Positions 37,201 to 50,115 of a stretch of DNA of 64,000 bases are shown piece by piece. The DNA is taken from NCBI GenBank assembly GCA_026413225.1, contig CM048554.1, positions 44,061,463 to 44,125,462 on the forward strand, in the 5' to 3' direction. The DNA is from Otis tarda (lineage: Eukaryota; Chordata; Aves; Otidiformes; Otididae). The notes under the pieces are model-generated. The model ran no database searches. It was not told where the DNA came from and saw only the letters and a list, made by a program, of their open reading frames with translations. The position numbers and the translations under genes were made by a program. The first letter of the stretch is position 1; every line of letters begins with the position of its first letter.

Positions 37201-39322
37201 AAACAAAACCTTTCTGTAAACTTTCCTCGCATTTTGACTGCTCAACATCTGTATTTGAATTTGAGGATGCAGTCAATATCTGGATGAAAGAGCAAACATA
37301 TTGCACCGTAAACTTCATAAAAGCGATTGTATAAACTTCTAACAACATATTCAGGAGAAAATGGCTTGCAAAAGAAGCACAAGTGAAAATATTTAGGTTT
37401 GGCTGAAGTAGCTATGAGCTTGATCATTATATGTATACCATGCAAGTAAATAGCTTGTGGGTGGGTCCAAAGCCAATGTGAACATTTATGTGGAAAATAC
37501 TGCCTATATGGGTATGGAAAATAGCCCACTTAAACTATAATTATACTGAATATGTGCAAATAAAACTGAATAAAACACCCATGTAGAAAGCATATTTCTT
37601 TTCTATTTCTCTGGGTATGTTCCATGTTATTCTCACGGTCTTAGGACAGTCAGGATTATACTGTATCCATATTAATAACTTGGTAGAAAATACAAAGAAA
37701 GAAGTATACAAAGAAGTAAAATGTCTTTTTAAAATACATGTACAAAATAACAGTGGAGGAAAAAAAGATGTGCAACTGAAGTTAGACAGATCTAACACTT
37801 ACAATTTGATTCACTTTGCTGAGCAGGAGGCTTGGCTGGAATTACTGACTCCTCTTTTAAAGAAGTCAGCAAGATATTGTTTGTAAGAGACACACTAGTA
37901 CATTGGGAAATCTGTTCACTTCACTTACAGTTGGTTTTGGGGATGGCATTGCAACCTATTGTTTAAGTTTCTCTGCAGTAGCTAGTTGGGGTAATGGGGC
38001 TGAACTCAGGAAATACTGAAACTGGGGAGGTTTCATCTTCAATTGTCTCTTTTCACACCCCTCCTGCTCCTAGCATTCCCACAGCAGGATGAGAAAAGAT
38101 GTGGTGGAGTACTCTCTGTACTGGCTCTGCTTTGGTTTTAGCATCTCTTGTGCTGTGGAAACCCACATCTGTGATCTTACAGCAATTTCTGTATGTGACA
38201 CACAGTGGTTCAAATAGACTGTGCAAACTTGTTCTGTTAGCTTTGGTAATGCAGGATCAGGACCTTACCTGTGAATCAGGGTTGACTGTGACTTGTGCTA
38301 GGATTTGCATGAGCTTTACAGAGAATAGAAAAATGGTATAATAAATTTGATGTGAACTTGTTGGGTTATAGGTCAGACCTCCCAGCCATACTGCTGAGCT
38401 GCACTTGTCCAAGTGAAGCAAATCTCACACGTGGTATGAACAACGTTAACTGGCTGCCACTATGCAGCATGCATGGAAACCAAGGTAACTAGTTTTACAA
38501 CACTGCTTCCATTTTACTGTTAGCTCTTGGTGTTGTACTAGCTTCTGAAGGAAAAGCTGTTAAGCAAGCAGGAGAAGAAGTCAGTACTTGCAGGATGTAG
38601 CTTATATGATTTTAAAGAAATGAGGTTCTCACGTCCACTGCAGCACAATCCTATCAGTCCCCAATTTCATTCTTATTCTGCAACAAAGTAAAGTTGTTAT
38701 CTTGCACATGAATGATTAAAAAAGATGCACAGTGTATCTGAGCAATTATAATAGTGTCAAATAGTGTCATGACAGGAGAGGAGGCAAGCTGTGAGTGAAA
38801 AATATCTTAGGAAGTGCACTACTTGGCTGACTAATAAAGAGACCCTAGAGCCATTAGCATCCATAATGGTATTGATTTTATGGTACTCAAGCCATTGCAA
38901 AAATAGCTCTCTATATATGCTATTCTTTTCTTAGAAAACTACTGTATTTCATTCAACGGTTAGTTCTCCTTTTCAGTCAGTGGAATACTCCTTCTCACCT
39001 TTCTCAGATTTTGTGGTGGGTGCTGACATCTCACGCACAGAGTCCTTAAGTCATTGTCTGTTCTCTGCTGTCTGTGAGGACATCTTTACTGGAACAGTGT
39101 TTTGCTTTTATTGCTTCCAGAATCCTTTATTCCTTATATTTATCTGCAACTTCTAAAAACACTCAGCACCACATGGTACCAGGGGACAGATAGTACAGAC
39201 ATTTCACACTAGTATCCATTTTTTGCGTTTGCTTTTTGCACCAGTCCTGGGAAGTTCTGTCTCACAGATTCAAGAGCATTTAGCATCTTGTCTACTGTCT
39301 GATGCAGTAACTGCACTTGCTT
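34226..39322. other. Unassigned non-coding DNA
   Basis: The only structure recognised is the 11-bp inverted repeat at 35607-35651. Open frames of up to 95 codons near 37103-37886 lie in AT-rich sequence on both strands and look fortuitous. Confidence 0.62.
35607..35651. repeat. Perfect 11-bp inverted repeat, 23-nt loop
   Basis: CCATTCAGGCT (35607-35617) pairs with AGCCTGAATGG (35641-35651). The loop contains 'aaagtgctttggaaatat', which has the flavour of an old repeat. No further pairing extends the stem. Confidence 0.85.
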
Positions 39323-39412
39323 ATAGAATCGTAGAATCATAGAATGGTTTGGGTTGGAATGGACCTTTAAAAGTCATCTAGTCCAAACTCCCTGCAAGGA
39401 GCAGGGACATCT
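39323..39412 (-). mobile_element. CR1 3' end, reverse strand
   Basis: The plus strand reads 'atagaatcgtagaatcatag', then 'aatggtttgggttggaatgg' and 'ctccctgcaaggagcaggga', the reverse complement of a CR1 3' end. Two octamers and about 70 bp of the 3' untranslated region remain. It shares 'atgtccctgctccttgcagg' with copy B (24774-24793), so both come from the same or closely related subfamilies. Confidence 0.93.
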
Positions 39413-41559
39413 TCTATGGGGCATGCTAAACTTTTGTCCAGACATTGCAGATACTGTGGCTCCCATGTGTCTGGGAAATGCACACTGCATGCTAAGAAAA
39501 TAGTAGTTCACACAGTAAGCAACAGCGGGCAGATTTAGACAAGGTGTTTGCATCAGGGCCCGTGTCACTCACTCTATGTCACTGGATGAAGCTAAATATC
39601 TTCTTTTTCGAAAAGCTTGTCATGTGTTGTTCTTATTTGTGAAAAAAAAAAAAACTTGAACAGTTTACCTAGAATGAATTCCACATTGAAATCTTTAAAG
39701 TCTAGGTATCTTCCTTGGACATGCATATGGAGAATAACTTTTGATGGAACTGACAAAATGATGACTGGAACAAATATTCCGGCCTGTTCTATTTGGTAGG
39801 CAAATCTAAGTCATCCTAGTGCTCCTTTCTGACTTTAAAGTTTGCTAACTTGCTTGTATTTTTCACAAAGCAGTATGTGGGATCAGTCAGAAGCTAACAG
39901 GGAAGGTGAATTCAGGAAAGTGGTAGCTCATAGGAAGAATGAAAAAATCTTGGAGTGAGGATGACTATGGCAAAACAGAAACTAGCAAGATGTGTATAGG
40001 AAATGTGATGCAGACCACTTTTATATTGGGTTTGTAAATGGAGAATGGAAATCTTAGTCTCCCCCGGAGGAGACAGAATGTTCCCTTTTCCCTTTACAGC
40101 CCATTCTTCCCTCAAAACACAGGAAGCAAGAGCTTAGGAGAAGGAGAAAGAATTGTGGTTGTAAAGAAAGTGATTAGGCAAGAACAGGGCACCAAAGGCA
40201 TGGAGGACTCCAGTCAATTCTTTGAAGTTACACAGACATAGGGTAACAGCAGTGAACCAAACCCAAGCAGAGGCAGCCTTGTCAGTGTTGCAGTTCAACA
40301 TTCTCGTGTGGTTGCTACTGGTTCCAGATGGCAATTAGATATTGGAACAGAGTAACAGGGCTTCTGCTTGTCCAGCAAAAACCAACTGAAGGATTTAATG
40401 GGAACTTATATTTCTACTGAAGTATGAATTCCGGTAGTTAGAGGAACAGACTCATGTTCTTTGCTAGTGTAAATTGGTAACACTCTGATGGAGCTGCAGC
40501 AATTCACATCAGCTGAGATTCTGACCTATTAGAGTAGATCTATACAATAACCACCTCCTTGTGCCAAAGATTTCAGTATTTCAAAAGTGGTAATATTGTT
40601 GGCTGATCCATGGACAAGAAAAATGAGGACAGGAAACTACAACTTACAACAAAAAGTTGTCCCAAAGGCCAGTTCTTGGAAGCAAAGTACACTTGCTTTC
40701 AAAAGAAAATCAAAGGCATGGGCCAAAAAAATGCCCTCTTTATCTGAACTTTCTGACTTGCTTTTGGTCTTTCTTTAAAGGCAAAAAAGTTAGTGTAAAA
40801 GCTGATATCTTCTTTTCTGCTTTGTTCTGTCTCTTGTGACACACCCTGCTTTAGCAGAATCAGATTGCTATCCAGTAGTACATTAAAGTAATGTATTACA
40901 TTTGGTTCTTCCCCTCTTTATCTTGCTGGGAAGAAGTTGTGCACAGAGTTGCTTAAAAAAAATTTAAAAAAAAAAAACCCCACACCTTTTTTGATGTTTT
41001 ATTATGTGTTTAGTAGAGAAGTAAGGTTGGAAGAATTTCTTTTGCACTTGGAAGAGAAGTTAGGTATGTGGGATTTTCTGATGTAAGAAGCGTTCCTTCA
41101 AGTCTTAGACTGGTTTCCAAAAGATCTGTTCCCCACCCATAGGTTAATTCTTCTGTAGCTTCTTTTCGATACTGTCAAAAACCTAAAAAAAAAGACGAAG
41201 ATCCAAATATGGACTAAGCTATTCAAGATGCATGAGCTCACACGGAAGTCATCAGGAAAATGGTCAGTTTTACAATGAGCCCCCTAAAAGCTGGGTCTTG
41301 CCAGTTTAATTTGCAGAAAGGTGATGTTCCCATAGGGAGTATCTTCACTGAAACTGATGGCAACAGTTAGGTAGGTAATAAATCCACAAAACAACTTGTG
41401 GACCTTCTTGCTACTCTTGGTACCTAAGTCCTTAACATCTGTGAATCTGCAGATAGTTATATTTTGAAAATGAAACTTCCCCTAACACAGAAAGGCTAAC
41501 TCAGAATGATCCAAGTTGCAATGGCACTAAGCAGTCTGACACTGGTCTCACCCTTAAGC
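39413..41559. other. Unassigned non-coding DNA
   Basis: AT-rich. A-runs lie at 39641-39654 and 40957-40977. No repeat family or gene was recognised. Confidence 0.62.
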
Positions 41560-42520
41560 CTCATTAATATTTACAATAGGTCGCTATTCTCACCTGAAGG
41601 ATGCTCTCACATAGGCATCTAAATACATTCACACTGAACTATATAATCATTTCACCCATGAAATGGCAAATCCTTTCTCAGGTGCTTTGAACCCATGAGT
41701 AGCAGAGAGGTTTTCAAATGCCAGGCATAAGGGAGTTCTCCGATTCAAGGTCTCCTTCCACTGACTTTTTCACTTTACCAGTACAAACATTAATTAATCC
41801 ATACATGGAGACAGTGAAAAAATACCTATCACTTACTGGATAGGGTACTTTTCAACATGGGATGAGTATCTTAACTAAGGCAGCAGCTCTGATCTAGGTC
41901 CCCTCACCTTCCTCAACAAGTGGCTCAGCCACCAGACTATAAAGTCATAACTTCTCTCTTTCTCAATCATTGATATTTAATATTTTAAACAAATTGGAGC
42001 AGCCTTCTCCAGAAGAAATGACAGTGTCCCACCTACGTGGGTAACTAAGGTCCTACCTTACCTTATAGATCATACCAAAGGCAGTCTACTGGGAGTGAGG
42101 ATCATTTTAGACACAAATAATAATCTCTATCTCCTGTACTTCAGGAAACTCCTTAAACTTCCTTTTGTGAAGAAAAGAGAGGCTCTGTTGCTATTGCTTC
42201 ATCCAGCTACATTCAATGAGTGAGGGCCATTACGGTCACCTCCCACCAGGGGAGGTTCGAGACTGAGCATCCTCACCTGAGATAGGAGCCTGCATCCCAC
42301 ACACGGCCTTGGCAGGGGTTTCAGCTGGCCATCAGGCTCTTCCCTACTGAAGGGGTTAGCTTTTCTGAAACCTGGTGGTAAACACCTGACTCTACACAGG
42401 CACTGTTGAGGAGTTTCAGCCCTTAATATAGATAGTGCATTTTCCTAGACAGCAACATGCCTAAATACATGATCATATCAAGCTGGGAAAAAGGTTGCAA
42501 GATATTATCTTTTCCCAGTG
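41560..42520. repeat. Possible old interspersed repeat, family unrecognised
   Basis: This has the look of an old sauropsid repeat with no coding content. Suggestive blocks are 'aggcatctaaatacattcac' (41611), 'ggtcccctcaccttcctcaa' and 'ccaccagactataaagtcat' (41896-41950), 'ttggagcagccttctccaga', 'gacagtgtcccacctacgtg' and 'gataggagcctgcatcccac' (42279-42300). I recall similar text from reptile repeats but cannot name a family, and the ends are guesses. Confidence 0.3.
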
Positions 42521-42849
42521 ACAGCATTATCTATTAGCTTTTCTTGCACAGACAACAAAATCTAGTTTTAAACAAGCAAAAACTGGCTTATACTGCTGAG
42601 ATGCACTCCTATATGCAGTTTTTCAGCATCCTGCGGCAACAAGTTCCACAGGATAACTGTTTGGCATACATTTTGGTTTTTTAAATATAGGGGGAATATT
42701 CCTGTTTTTCCAGTTCTTGTCTTCCCAGGATGGGATGAGGACTTTGAATTCAATGTTCACATAGCCCCCTTCCACCCCAGGAATACACAGTATTCAGCAT
42801 TCAAGGCTTAGGCTTTTTTATTGATTTGTATGCAACATTTTCTTCTTTG

Positions 42850-43660
42850 TTTTGTATTTGTTTCTCGCTGATTTCTAACATCCTACTTTTTTCTCTACAG
42901 CTGCTAAACAGTGAGCTGACATTTTCACTGAACTACCCACAAGAACTACCAGATCTCTTTTTGAGTGGTAATAGCTAATCTAGAACTCATAAGTGAGTGT
43001 GTGCAATTAGGGTTCCTCGCCCCATGCAGATTGCTTTGTATTTGTCTTTCATAGGCACTGCTATTACACTACAATCATCTATCAACCCTACAAAGTCTCT
43101 GGCAGAATTTCTGCATCTAACACTAACGTGTTTGAAGAAATATTTTATTACTACTTTTTTATGCCTTTAGTGTGTTGTTTCTTACAATCTTTTTGGCCAG
43201 CTTTATTATGAGTTACCATTTGACTTGCTAAAGTTTATGTTCTTTTCTGTTTTTCTTATTGCTCCACATGAGCTCCACTGTTCGAAGGATTTCTTTTTAT
43301 CCCAATTAGCTGCTCTTACTGTGTTATATAGTCATGCTGCCTTTCTTGTGTGGTCCTTTAAGGTTTGGTTTCTGAGGGGTTTTTTGGATATGTAATGTAC
43401 AATTACTCTGAGACTTTAACAGTGTGTATAAACATAGGATCTGCAAATTTTTATTCTTTTGGTTGCTCCTTTTAAATTCCTTTTTAACAAGATTTCTCAT
43501 TTTTATGTACTTCCCTCTTCTGAAATTACAATTTTGGCTATTTGCTCCTGTAGGAATGTTCATTTCAAGTGCTTTATGGTCATCCTTAAAATGATCCTTT
43601 GTTTTGAAGCTGGCCCTGTGTATTGTTTAGGCCTAAATAAAAAAATTGCTTCTCCCCCGA
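42850..43660 (-). mobile_element. Ancient CR1/L3-type LINE, reverse strand, RT core apparently deleted
   Basis: The plus strand reads as the antisense of an old amniote LINE. 'agatctctttttgagtggta' and 'atagctaatctagaactcat' (42950-42992), then 'ttgctttgtatttgtc', correspond to the segment downstream of the RT catalytic motif. From about 43140 to 43600, blocks such as 'caatctttttggccag', 'tttctttttatccc', 'tgctccttttaaattcc' and 'tacttccctcttctgaaatt' fit sequence far upstream of the RT. The intervening RT core is missing near 43100-43140. Assignment is from remembered consensus patterns. Confidence 0.65.
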
Positions 43661-46600
43661 AAGATTAGCCTGCTAGTTGCTGCAGGAAGCAGTCATTTAT
43701 GGTAACTAAAACTTTAGTCCTCTGCCACAGACCTAGCTGAATATTTATCCGATAGGGATGTCTGAAGCATTTCTGAAGGACTTTCTGAGGAAATGGTACA
43801 CAGTAAGGCTCTCTGAAGCCATAGGGAAAGGCCTGTGTGATATATAAGGCTTTCCTTTGTGCATTTCCCGCTCCTTCACAAGGCTGTTGCAGTGGCCAAT
43901 TTCCCTATGATGTGGGTTGTCATCTCCCCTCCCACTTGATCTCACTGAAATCAAAGATGTTTGAATTAACAACACTCTTAGCTTTATGAGTCTCTCAAAG
44001 CACAGGAAAGCCCAAGTGCTTTGGTTTCAGTTGTCTGGTTAGTGTGGTCTAACTATGTAGTTGTGCGTTGGAACCTTCAGCTTCTCTGGATGGATGGATT
44101 CACAACACACAGTATGTTTCACCAAAAGTGAGTAGTTTCTGCACCCCCACCAAACCCTACCTATGAATTAAACCAGACTATTTTCAAATCTCCAGGACTT
44201 CAGAGGAGAGCCTGTGAAGTGCTTGAGGTAAAGAATAATGCCTCTGTACTACCTTAAATAGATTGAATTTTTCCTGAAAGCCGTTTCAATCTAAACCAAA
44301 AGAGTAGTGGGTTGCTTTTTCTCTTATACCATTTTCATCTCAAATTTATGATGGTAATATTGGGGAGTGGGGAGAATGTTTGTGTTGCATGATGTAGGGT
44401 AGACATCACACAAATTAGTCTAAACAAAAGCACAGTGATGACTTATTACTTCTTTTACTTATTTGTGCTAACAGCAGTTATTAATTTTAGACCTAAGCAG
44501 ACAATATGCACATTCTTGGAGTCTACTTCACTGCAGGCACTTTATTTGATACATACAACTATTAAATTTGCAAATTGCTCAGAAACTACTGCCAAATCGC
44601 AATCAAGCAGTTGAAAGAACATGGCATGTCCAATTGGGCATCTGCAACAAAAAGGATGAATGTTTTCTGTGTTCGGATATATGCTTGAACTGTGAGGATA
44701 CCAGCTCTCTGCAAACTCTCCTGCGTCCCGTTTGCAAAACGTCTCGGAAAATGAGTCTTGAAGTTTGGTGCCCAGGGGCTCTAAAGAGTCAGGCTGGTTG
44801 ATCTGATGGCTCTCCATACCAGCCTTTGATCTTTCAATATATAATCTGCTACTGCTGCCCTGCAGAGTCCTGTGGAAATGTTCCTTGTAATGTAAGAATA
44901 ACTGAGAGACAGGGACACGGAAAAAGGAGGGAAAGGGCAGTTCCTCTGAAGGGGAGGGTGCTGCTATCTCTGTACCGTTACAGTGGCAGAAAAATGCCAT
45001 TGATCTTCTCGCACCCAGCAGAGAAAGGAGGCCTGGACTGAACTCCCAGTGTGTGAGTACTTGTCCCAAAATCACAGGGATTTCTAAAAAGTGGAGACAT
45101 ACTTGACGTCCTTGGTAAGACTGCAGCTGATGTACACCTCCTCTACTAGTTGTCACTAACTCTTTACAAATCTTGGCTGAAGCCTGGGAACATTAGCTAG
45201 AAACAAGCTGTGGCAATGAAATATTGAATATGATTTATGTGTCTTGATGGCTCATATTTTGCACAGTTCTCTGGTATTCTCTAGATTTAAAGATAGTCAC
45301 TGGGCTATTATTTTTCACTTTATTAACAATAATTTCAAATCTCTGACAACTTTCAGAGATAAAATAGGTCAGTGTAATACAGCAGGAGACAAGTCTGATT
45401 CTGGCTTCGTGTAGGCAGACTGTTCCAGGCTGCTCATGGATATTCTTGGCTTTCTGTCTAAATTAACACGTGGCATCTGTTCTCAGTTTGTTCTGCTGAT
45501 GCAATCTCAGAGGCAGGAGTGACTGTAAGGGGTGACACACTGCACGGACGTCCCTTACTGCATCCCTATACAAACAGCAGTTTAGAACTATGAGCTCGTG
45601 GCTGGAGACTGGATTATTAGTAGTAACTTCTGCTCTTGGGCTGAAATGGTTATCCTGCCTTGAAGCAGGCTATGCAGATATTTATTTTAAAAATTGGAGC
45701 TTATCAATAGTACCATAGATACCAAGAGGCCCTACAGGACCGCAGTTTTCAGCATAGGCATCATTTGGAAACTGGTAGATGGGCTTATTTTGAATTCATA
45801 GACTCATTTCTCTTGATAAGCCTATACTTGTACACCAAAATGTCTAAAGAAATTTAGAGACTTAAACTGTCCCAAAGGTATAGAGAACTGTCTGAAAACT
45901 ATCAAAAATTCACATATAATGAGGAGAGAAACGTTTTCTACACCACCATGTTCTTTGGAACTAACCATGATAATAAAACAAAAAAAATTCTGTTGCTTGC
46001 AGTTTTAAATGTATTTATTATTCGGTATTAATGCTACCCTACCCTATTAAAAGGCTATACCAAGACACATGCATGGTTAAAATTAATCACAACTGGATTG
46101 TGATTTCACAACTGAATGAGTCATAACAATCATATTGTATTATTTTTTCTTTTTAAAACACAAATTGGGCTTATTATAATTAAAAAGCTAATAATTTTCC
46201 ATAGGTATGTGCCAAAGTATGGATATTAGCTAAATCTTAATGGTTTCCTTCTGAGTTGGGATTTTGTTAAGGGTGATACTTATGTTTGATGCCTGCACTC
46301 ATTTCTCAGTCATGGTCTTCAGAGTTCAGAAGGAAATCAGCACAGATAGAAAAACTGAATAATGAAGTGGCTTGTCTGTGACTTTACTGCAGGTCCATGC
46401 TGTCTCTCAGGTCAGCATCTGACTCTCAGATCCTCCTTGCTGCTTTTGCGCATGGTTTAAGAGGAAACTAATCATCGTACGCAAAGGTTCAGTTTCATGG
46501 GACTGAGTGGGGAGGTCTGAACAATAAAGGGAGTTTTGTTAGTCAGGAAGCCAGTGGCAACAGTCAGAAGAGAGCCTGAGCACCCTGAAATGCTGAGCCC

Positions 46601-49600
46601 GTGCTGGGTGAGTAACACATGAGCAGAGAACCAGCACAGACGTATGATTGAAGCTCTTGCATTTTCCTTATAAAAATAGAGCATACTTTCCAGTGACTTT
46701 GACACATCCCTCAGTGGGACATTCAAGGACTCTGAGGACTGGATGAGCTCAGCAGTCACAGTGGAGACACCCACTGATGTGGGCAGAAGAACAGACCTGG
46801 GGCCATATAGTTGTCATCCTCTGCATCAGCTTAAGATCTGCTGCACCTCGAGCCCAGCATAGGGGTGCAGCAGTTAAAGCCAAAAGTTGTGTGGGTTGCA
46901 CCAGAAGACCAAACTGTGGTCTGCCAGTGGCACAGCACCTCTGGCTTAGACACACTCAGACACAAAAAAAAATTAGTGACATTAAAGCTATTTTACTTTG
47001 TAATAGTATTAATGAAGAAAGAGACGCCAATAATGGCCCACAGCTGTAAAGAGAAGAGGTGGGAGAATCAAGATTTATGTCAGTAAAATAAACACTGTTA
47101 CCATGACAGACTAATCTCATACAAGTAATTCTTTGCTCATTTTTTTCCTGGCTTTTTGTAACCATGAGGAAAAATGCCAGCAGCTCTGTCTCACAGACTT
47201 CGCAAGCCACCTCCCTTCTGAACTCCATCAACAAGGGAAAGAGAGGGCATTCCCTCACCTCATTTGAGTAACAGGGTTGGGTTTTTTTCTGACAATAATC
47301 TTATTTTCTTCAATGGAAATGAATACGGCTTCAGGTGCCTTCCTCAAGCCAGGGTATTGCTCGCTGTGAAGCTCCCGGTGAGTCGGGAACAAGGAGCAGT
47401 CACAATGGCATAGAGAGCATGAGCATCAGAAGAGCAGAGCTGGATCAGTAGAGATCTGTGTAGAAATCTGTAGCCCCTGAAGAGAGCTGAGCATCCTCAG
47501 CTTCTGATTCACCCTTTGCAGGACTAGCCTTATAATATTTTTAATGGGTATCCATTCTATTGCAATGTATAGGAGTGCAGTGACCCTTAAATGTCAGCAT
47601 CTAACATTACATTAATTCACTCTTAATTAAACTAAAGAGGGCTCAGAGAGTTTTGTGACCAAAGGCTCTTCACTAGAATTGCACCTTTCATTAACTGACT
47701 TTAGAGAGATGAAATAAAATGAACTTTTTGAAATATTTTGATATTGGATACGCAAAGCGGCAAATCCCTCTGGTTCAGACCCCAAATAAGGGCTTCTGAT
47801 GATTAGGATATAAAATGAACTGTGAAATCCTATATGACTAATATCCCTTCCTAATGCAAATCAAATTTGCTGCCCTGCCAAGCAGTTTGATCCTACACAG
47901 CACAGAAGCAAGGTAGTCTGCACTTAAAAGCTCACATTTAAAAGACGAAACGTTAGTGGTTATAAAGAATGGCCTTTCAACGCTGAACACCCATGTAAAA
48001 AGATGAATCAATACAAAACTAAAACTTACAATTATCTCATTGTTTTCAAAGGGTGAAAGGAAAATATGTCAGTGACCAGGATGTGCCACAAAATAGGACT
48101 GACATACACCTTTCCTTATTGGACTGACTTTTAGACACAAGCCCTGGCTAAACTGGGTTTGAAAATCCAAAACTTGGGACCCGTCGTGAAAATCTACCAC
48201 TACAATGTGCCAGGTGGTCTGTAACCTGAATGGACTCTTGGAGTTTAAAATATCTCTTTGTTTCTAGAGATGTTCAAGCGCTACCAATGGCATTTGAACA
48301 CTTAAGGTCTCTGGGGCAGTAACTTACATAATTCTTGTTCATCCTATATACGTTTAGGAAGGGGAGACATTGTCCTGCAGTTCTGCTTTACTCCTCAGTT
48401 ACCTGCAGGGAAAAAAAAAAAAAACTACAGTATCTGTAAATCCTCATTGAGTGTGTTTGTTAGCACATAAAAAAAATAGCTAATTAAAATAAAAACTCTC
48501 TTGATCACTTTCTAGGACATGGGCATAAGCCATTACAAAACGCACAGTATGTTAAATGCATAACCACTACACCTTTGCTGATGATCAGATAGAAGCAGAG
48601 AGGACTTTTGTGTCTAATATTAAAGGAGAGGCTGTTCATGTTCATGGACTGGAGAAACTGTACAAGAACAGTTTATCCATGTAAAAATATAGCCCACAGA
48701 TCACTCCCAAGGACAGCAAGACCTATTTTGATCTGGTGCGTAAGTTCTGGTAACATATGCAAAGAGTAGCTCGGGGAAACTATGAGTTACATTCCAATTT
48801 TTCGTAATTAAAAGCTGTCTGAAATTCGGTGCAAAGTAGAGCATAATTTAGCCATGAAAACATGGGTTTAATGACTAGTTATGACAACCAGACAGGAACT
48901 GCTAAGGAAATGGACAAATAAAAAGACAAACACTAGCAAGAAATACAATTGTAAAACTTTTTACAAAGTCAAATATATATTCATTATTGTAAAATTACGT
49001 AAAGTATGGGGAAAAATTTTACCATGTGGCACTAGCTTTTGTCAATGGCCTCGCTTGATACAGCATGGAGGGGGTTTCAGCAGGGCACAGACATTCCCAT
49101 TTCCACTGTAGGCCTTTGTGGGCAAATGTTTTCTTTCTTCAGATGTTCAGACAAACATCCCCAGAACAAGTGCTTGCCGCCAGTAAGAAGCTGCCTCTTG
49201 TCCTTGTTTTCCAATTATTCAGTTACATTAGCAGGAGCAAAAAGAATATACAAAATGCATTTTTGCCATTGCTATTTCTGTGTAAGCCTTTGAGGCAGAT
49301 GCCACGAGAATGCCCTCACATGTGGGCATTCAGTTGTTATTTTACAAGCAGAAAAAAAAGGTTTTTTAATTACTTTTTGCTTCATCTCTATTTTAATTAT
49401 AGCATGCAATAGAAAATAATTACATTTGAAATATAATTTGTCAAATTGAAAATATTTACTTAACGTGTTGTTCTCTTAGCATTTTCCTTTACAGAGAATG
49501 TAGACACTTTCTAATTTGACATGAAGTTAAATTTGGAAACCTCAGAAACATTTGGGGAACGAAACAAATTGTTCTTCAGCCAATTTTACTGTCCAGGCTA

Positions 49601-49834
49601 GTCTGGACTGTTTCCACAGATGGTGATGCCAAGAGATTCTTTGGCCTCTTGCTTTGAAAGTATTGTTTCTATATGGCACTTCAGTCTGTTGTTCCTGGCA
49701 TTGCCCACTCCAATTTCTTCTGTACTCAATTGGTATATTAGTATAGAATTAAGATAATAAGAATAATTGCTCCTTTTTTAATAACACTTCATGTGTTTAT
49801 GAACAATCATACACATAAGGGTTATTTTGCAAAT
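43661..49834. other. Unassigned non-coding DNA
   Basis: Contains the possible MIR at 46343-46440 and the longest non-repeat open frame of the window (204 codons, minus strand, 44542-45156), for which no domain, signal peptide or splice context is evident. No supported gene. Confidence 0.58.
46343..46440 (-). mobile_element. Possible MIR fragment, reverse strand
   Basis: 'acagatagaaaaactgaata' then 'gaagtggcttgtctgtgact' and 'ttactgcaggtccatgctgt' follow the antisense MIR order (cagatgaggaaactgag, then aagtgacttgcccaaggtca, then cacagcaggtcagtggc). It is diverged and the boundaries are approximate. Confidence 0.42.
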
Positions 49835-50115
49835 CATTTCTCATTTTTGTTGTTCTCTTCTGAGTTCTCCAATTAGTATGTATTTCCTTTTTTTAATGTG
49901 GTGTTCACAACAGCATGCAGCGCTCCAACTGAGGCTTATCAAGTGAAGTAGAGCAGAATAATTACCTCATTTCTTTTACACGTGACATTCTTATTAATGT
50001 GACTCAATGCAGAGCATTTGCCTTGTTTTGCCACAGTGTTGCATTGTTGATTCACATTCAAATAATTAGTCACTGTAAATCCAAACGCCGCTCTGTAAAT
50101 CCGTGTGCGAGCACG
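49835..50115 (-). mobile_element. Ancient CR1/L3-type LINE fragment, reverse strand
   Basis: The plus strand matches the antisense of the post-RT part of old sauropsid CR1-type LINEs. It shows in order 'catttttgttgttctcttct', 'atgtggtgttcacaacagca', 'ctccaactgaggcttatcaa', 'agagcagaataattacctca', 'cacagtgttgcattgttgat' and 'gtaaatccaaacgccgctct'. Similarity fades by about 50115. No useful frame survives. Identification relies on memory of the repeat, not on a database search. Confidence 0.68.

Noticed and set aside
42901..42967. Exon-like segment with strong acceptor, donor and an open frame
   Set aside because: The whole segment matches the antisense of an old LINE that runs on both sides, so the splice-like signals are part of repeat sequence.
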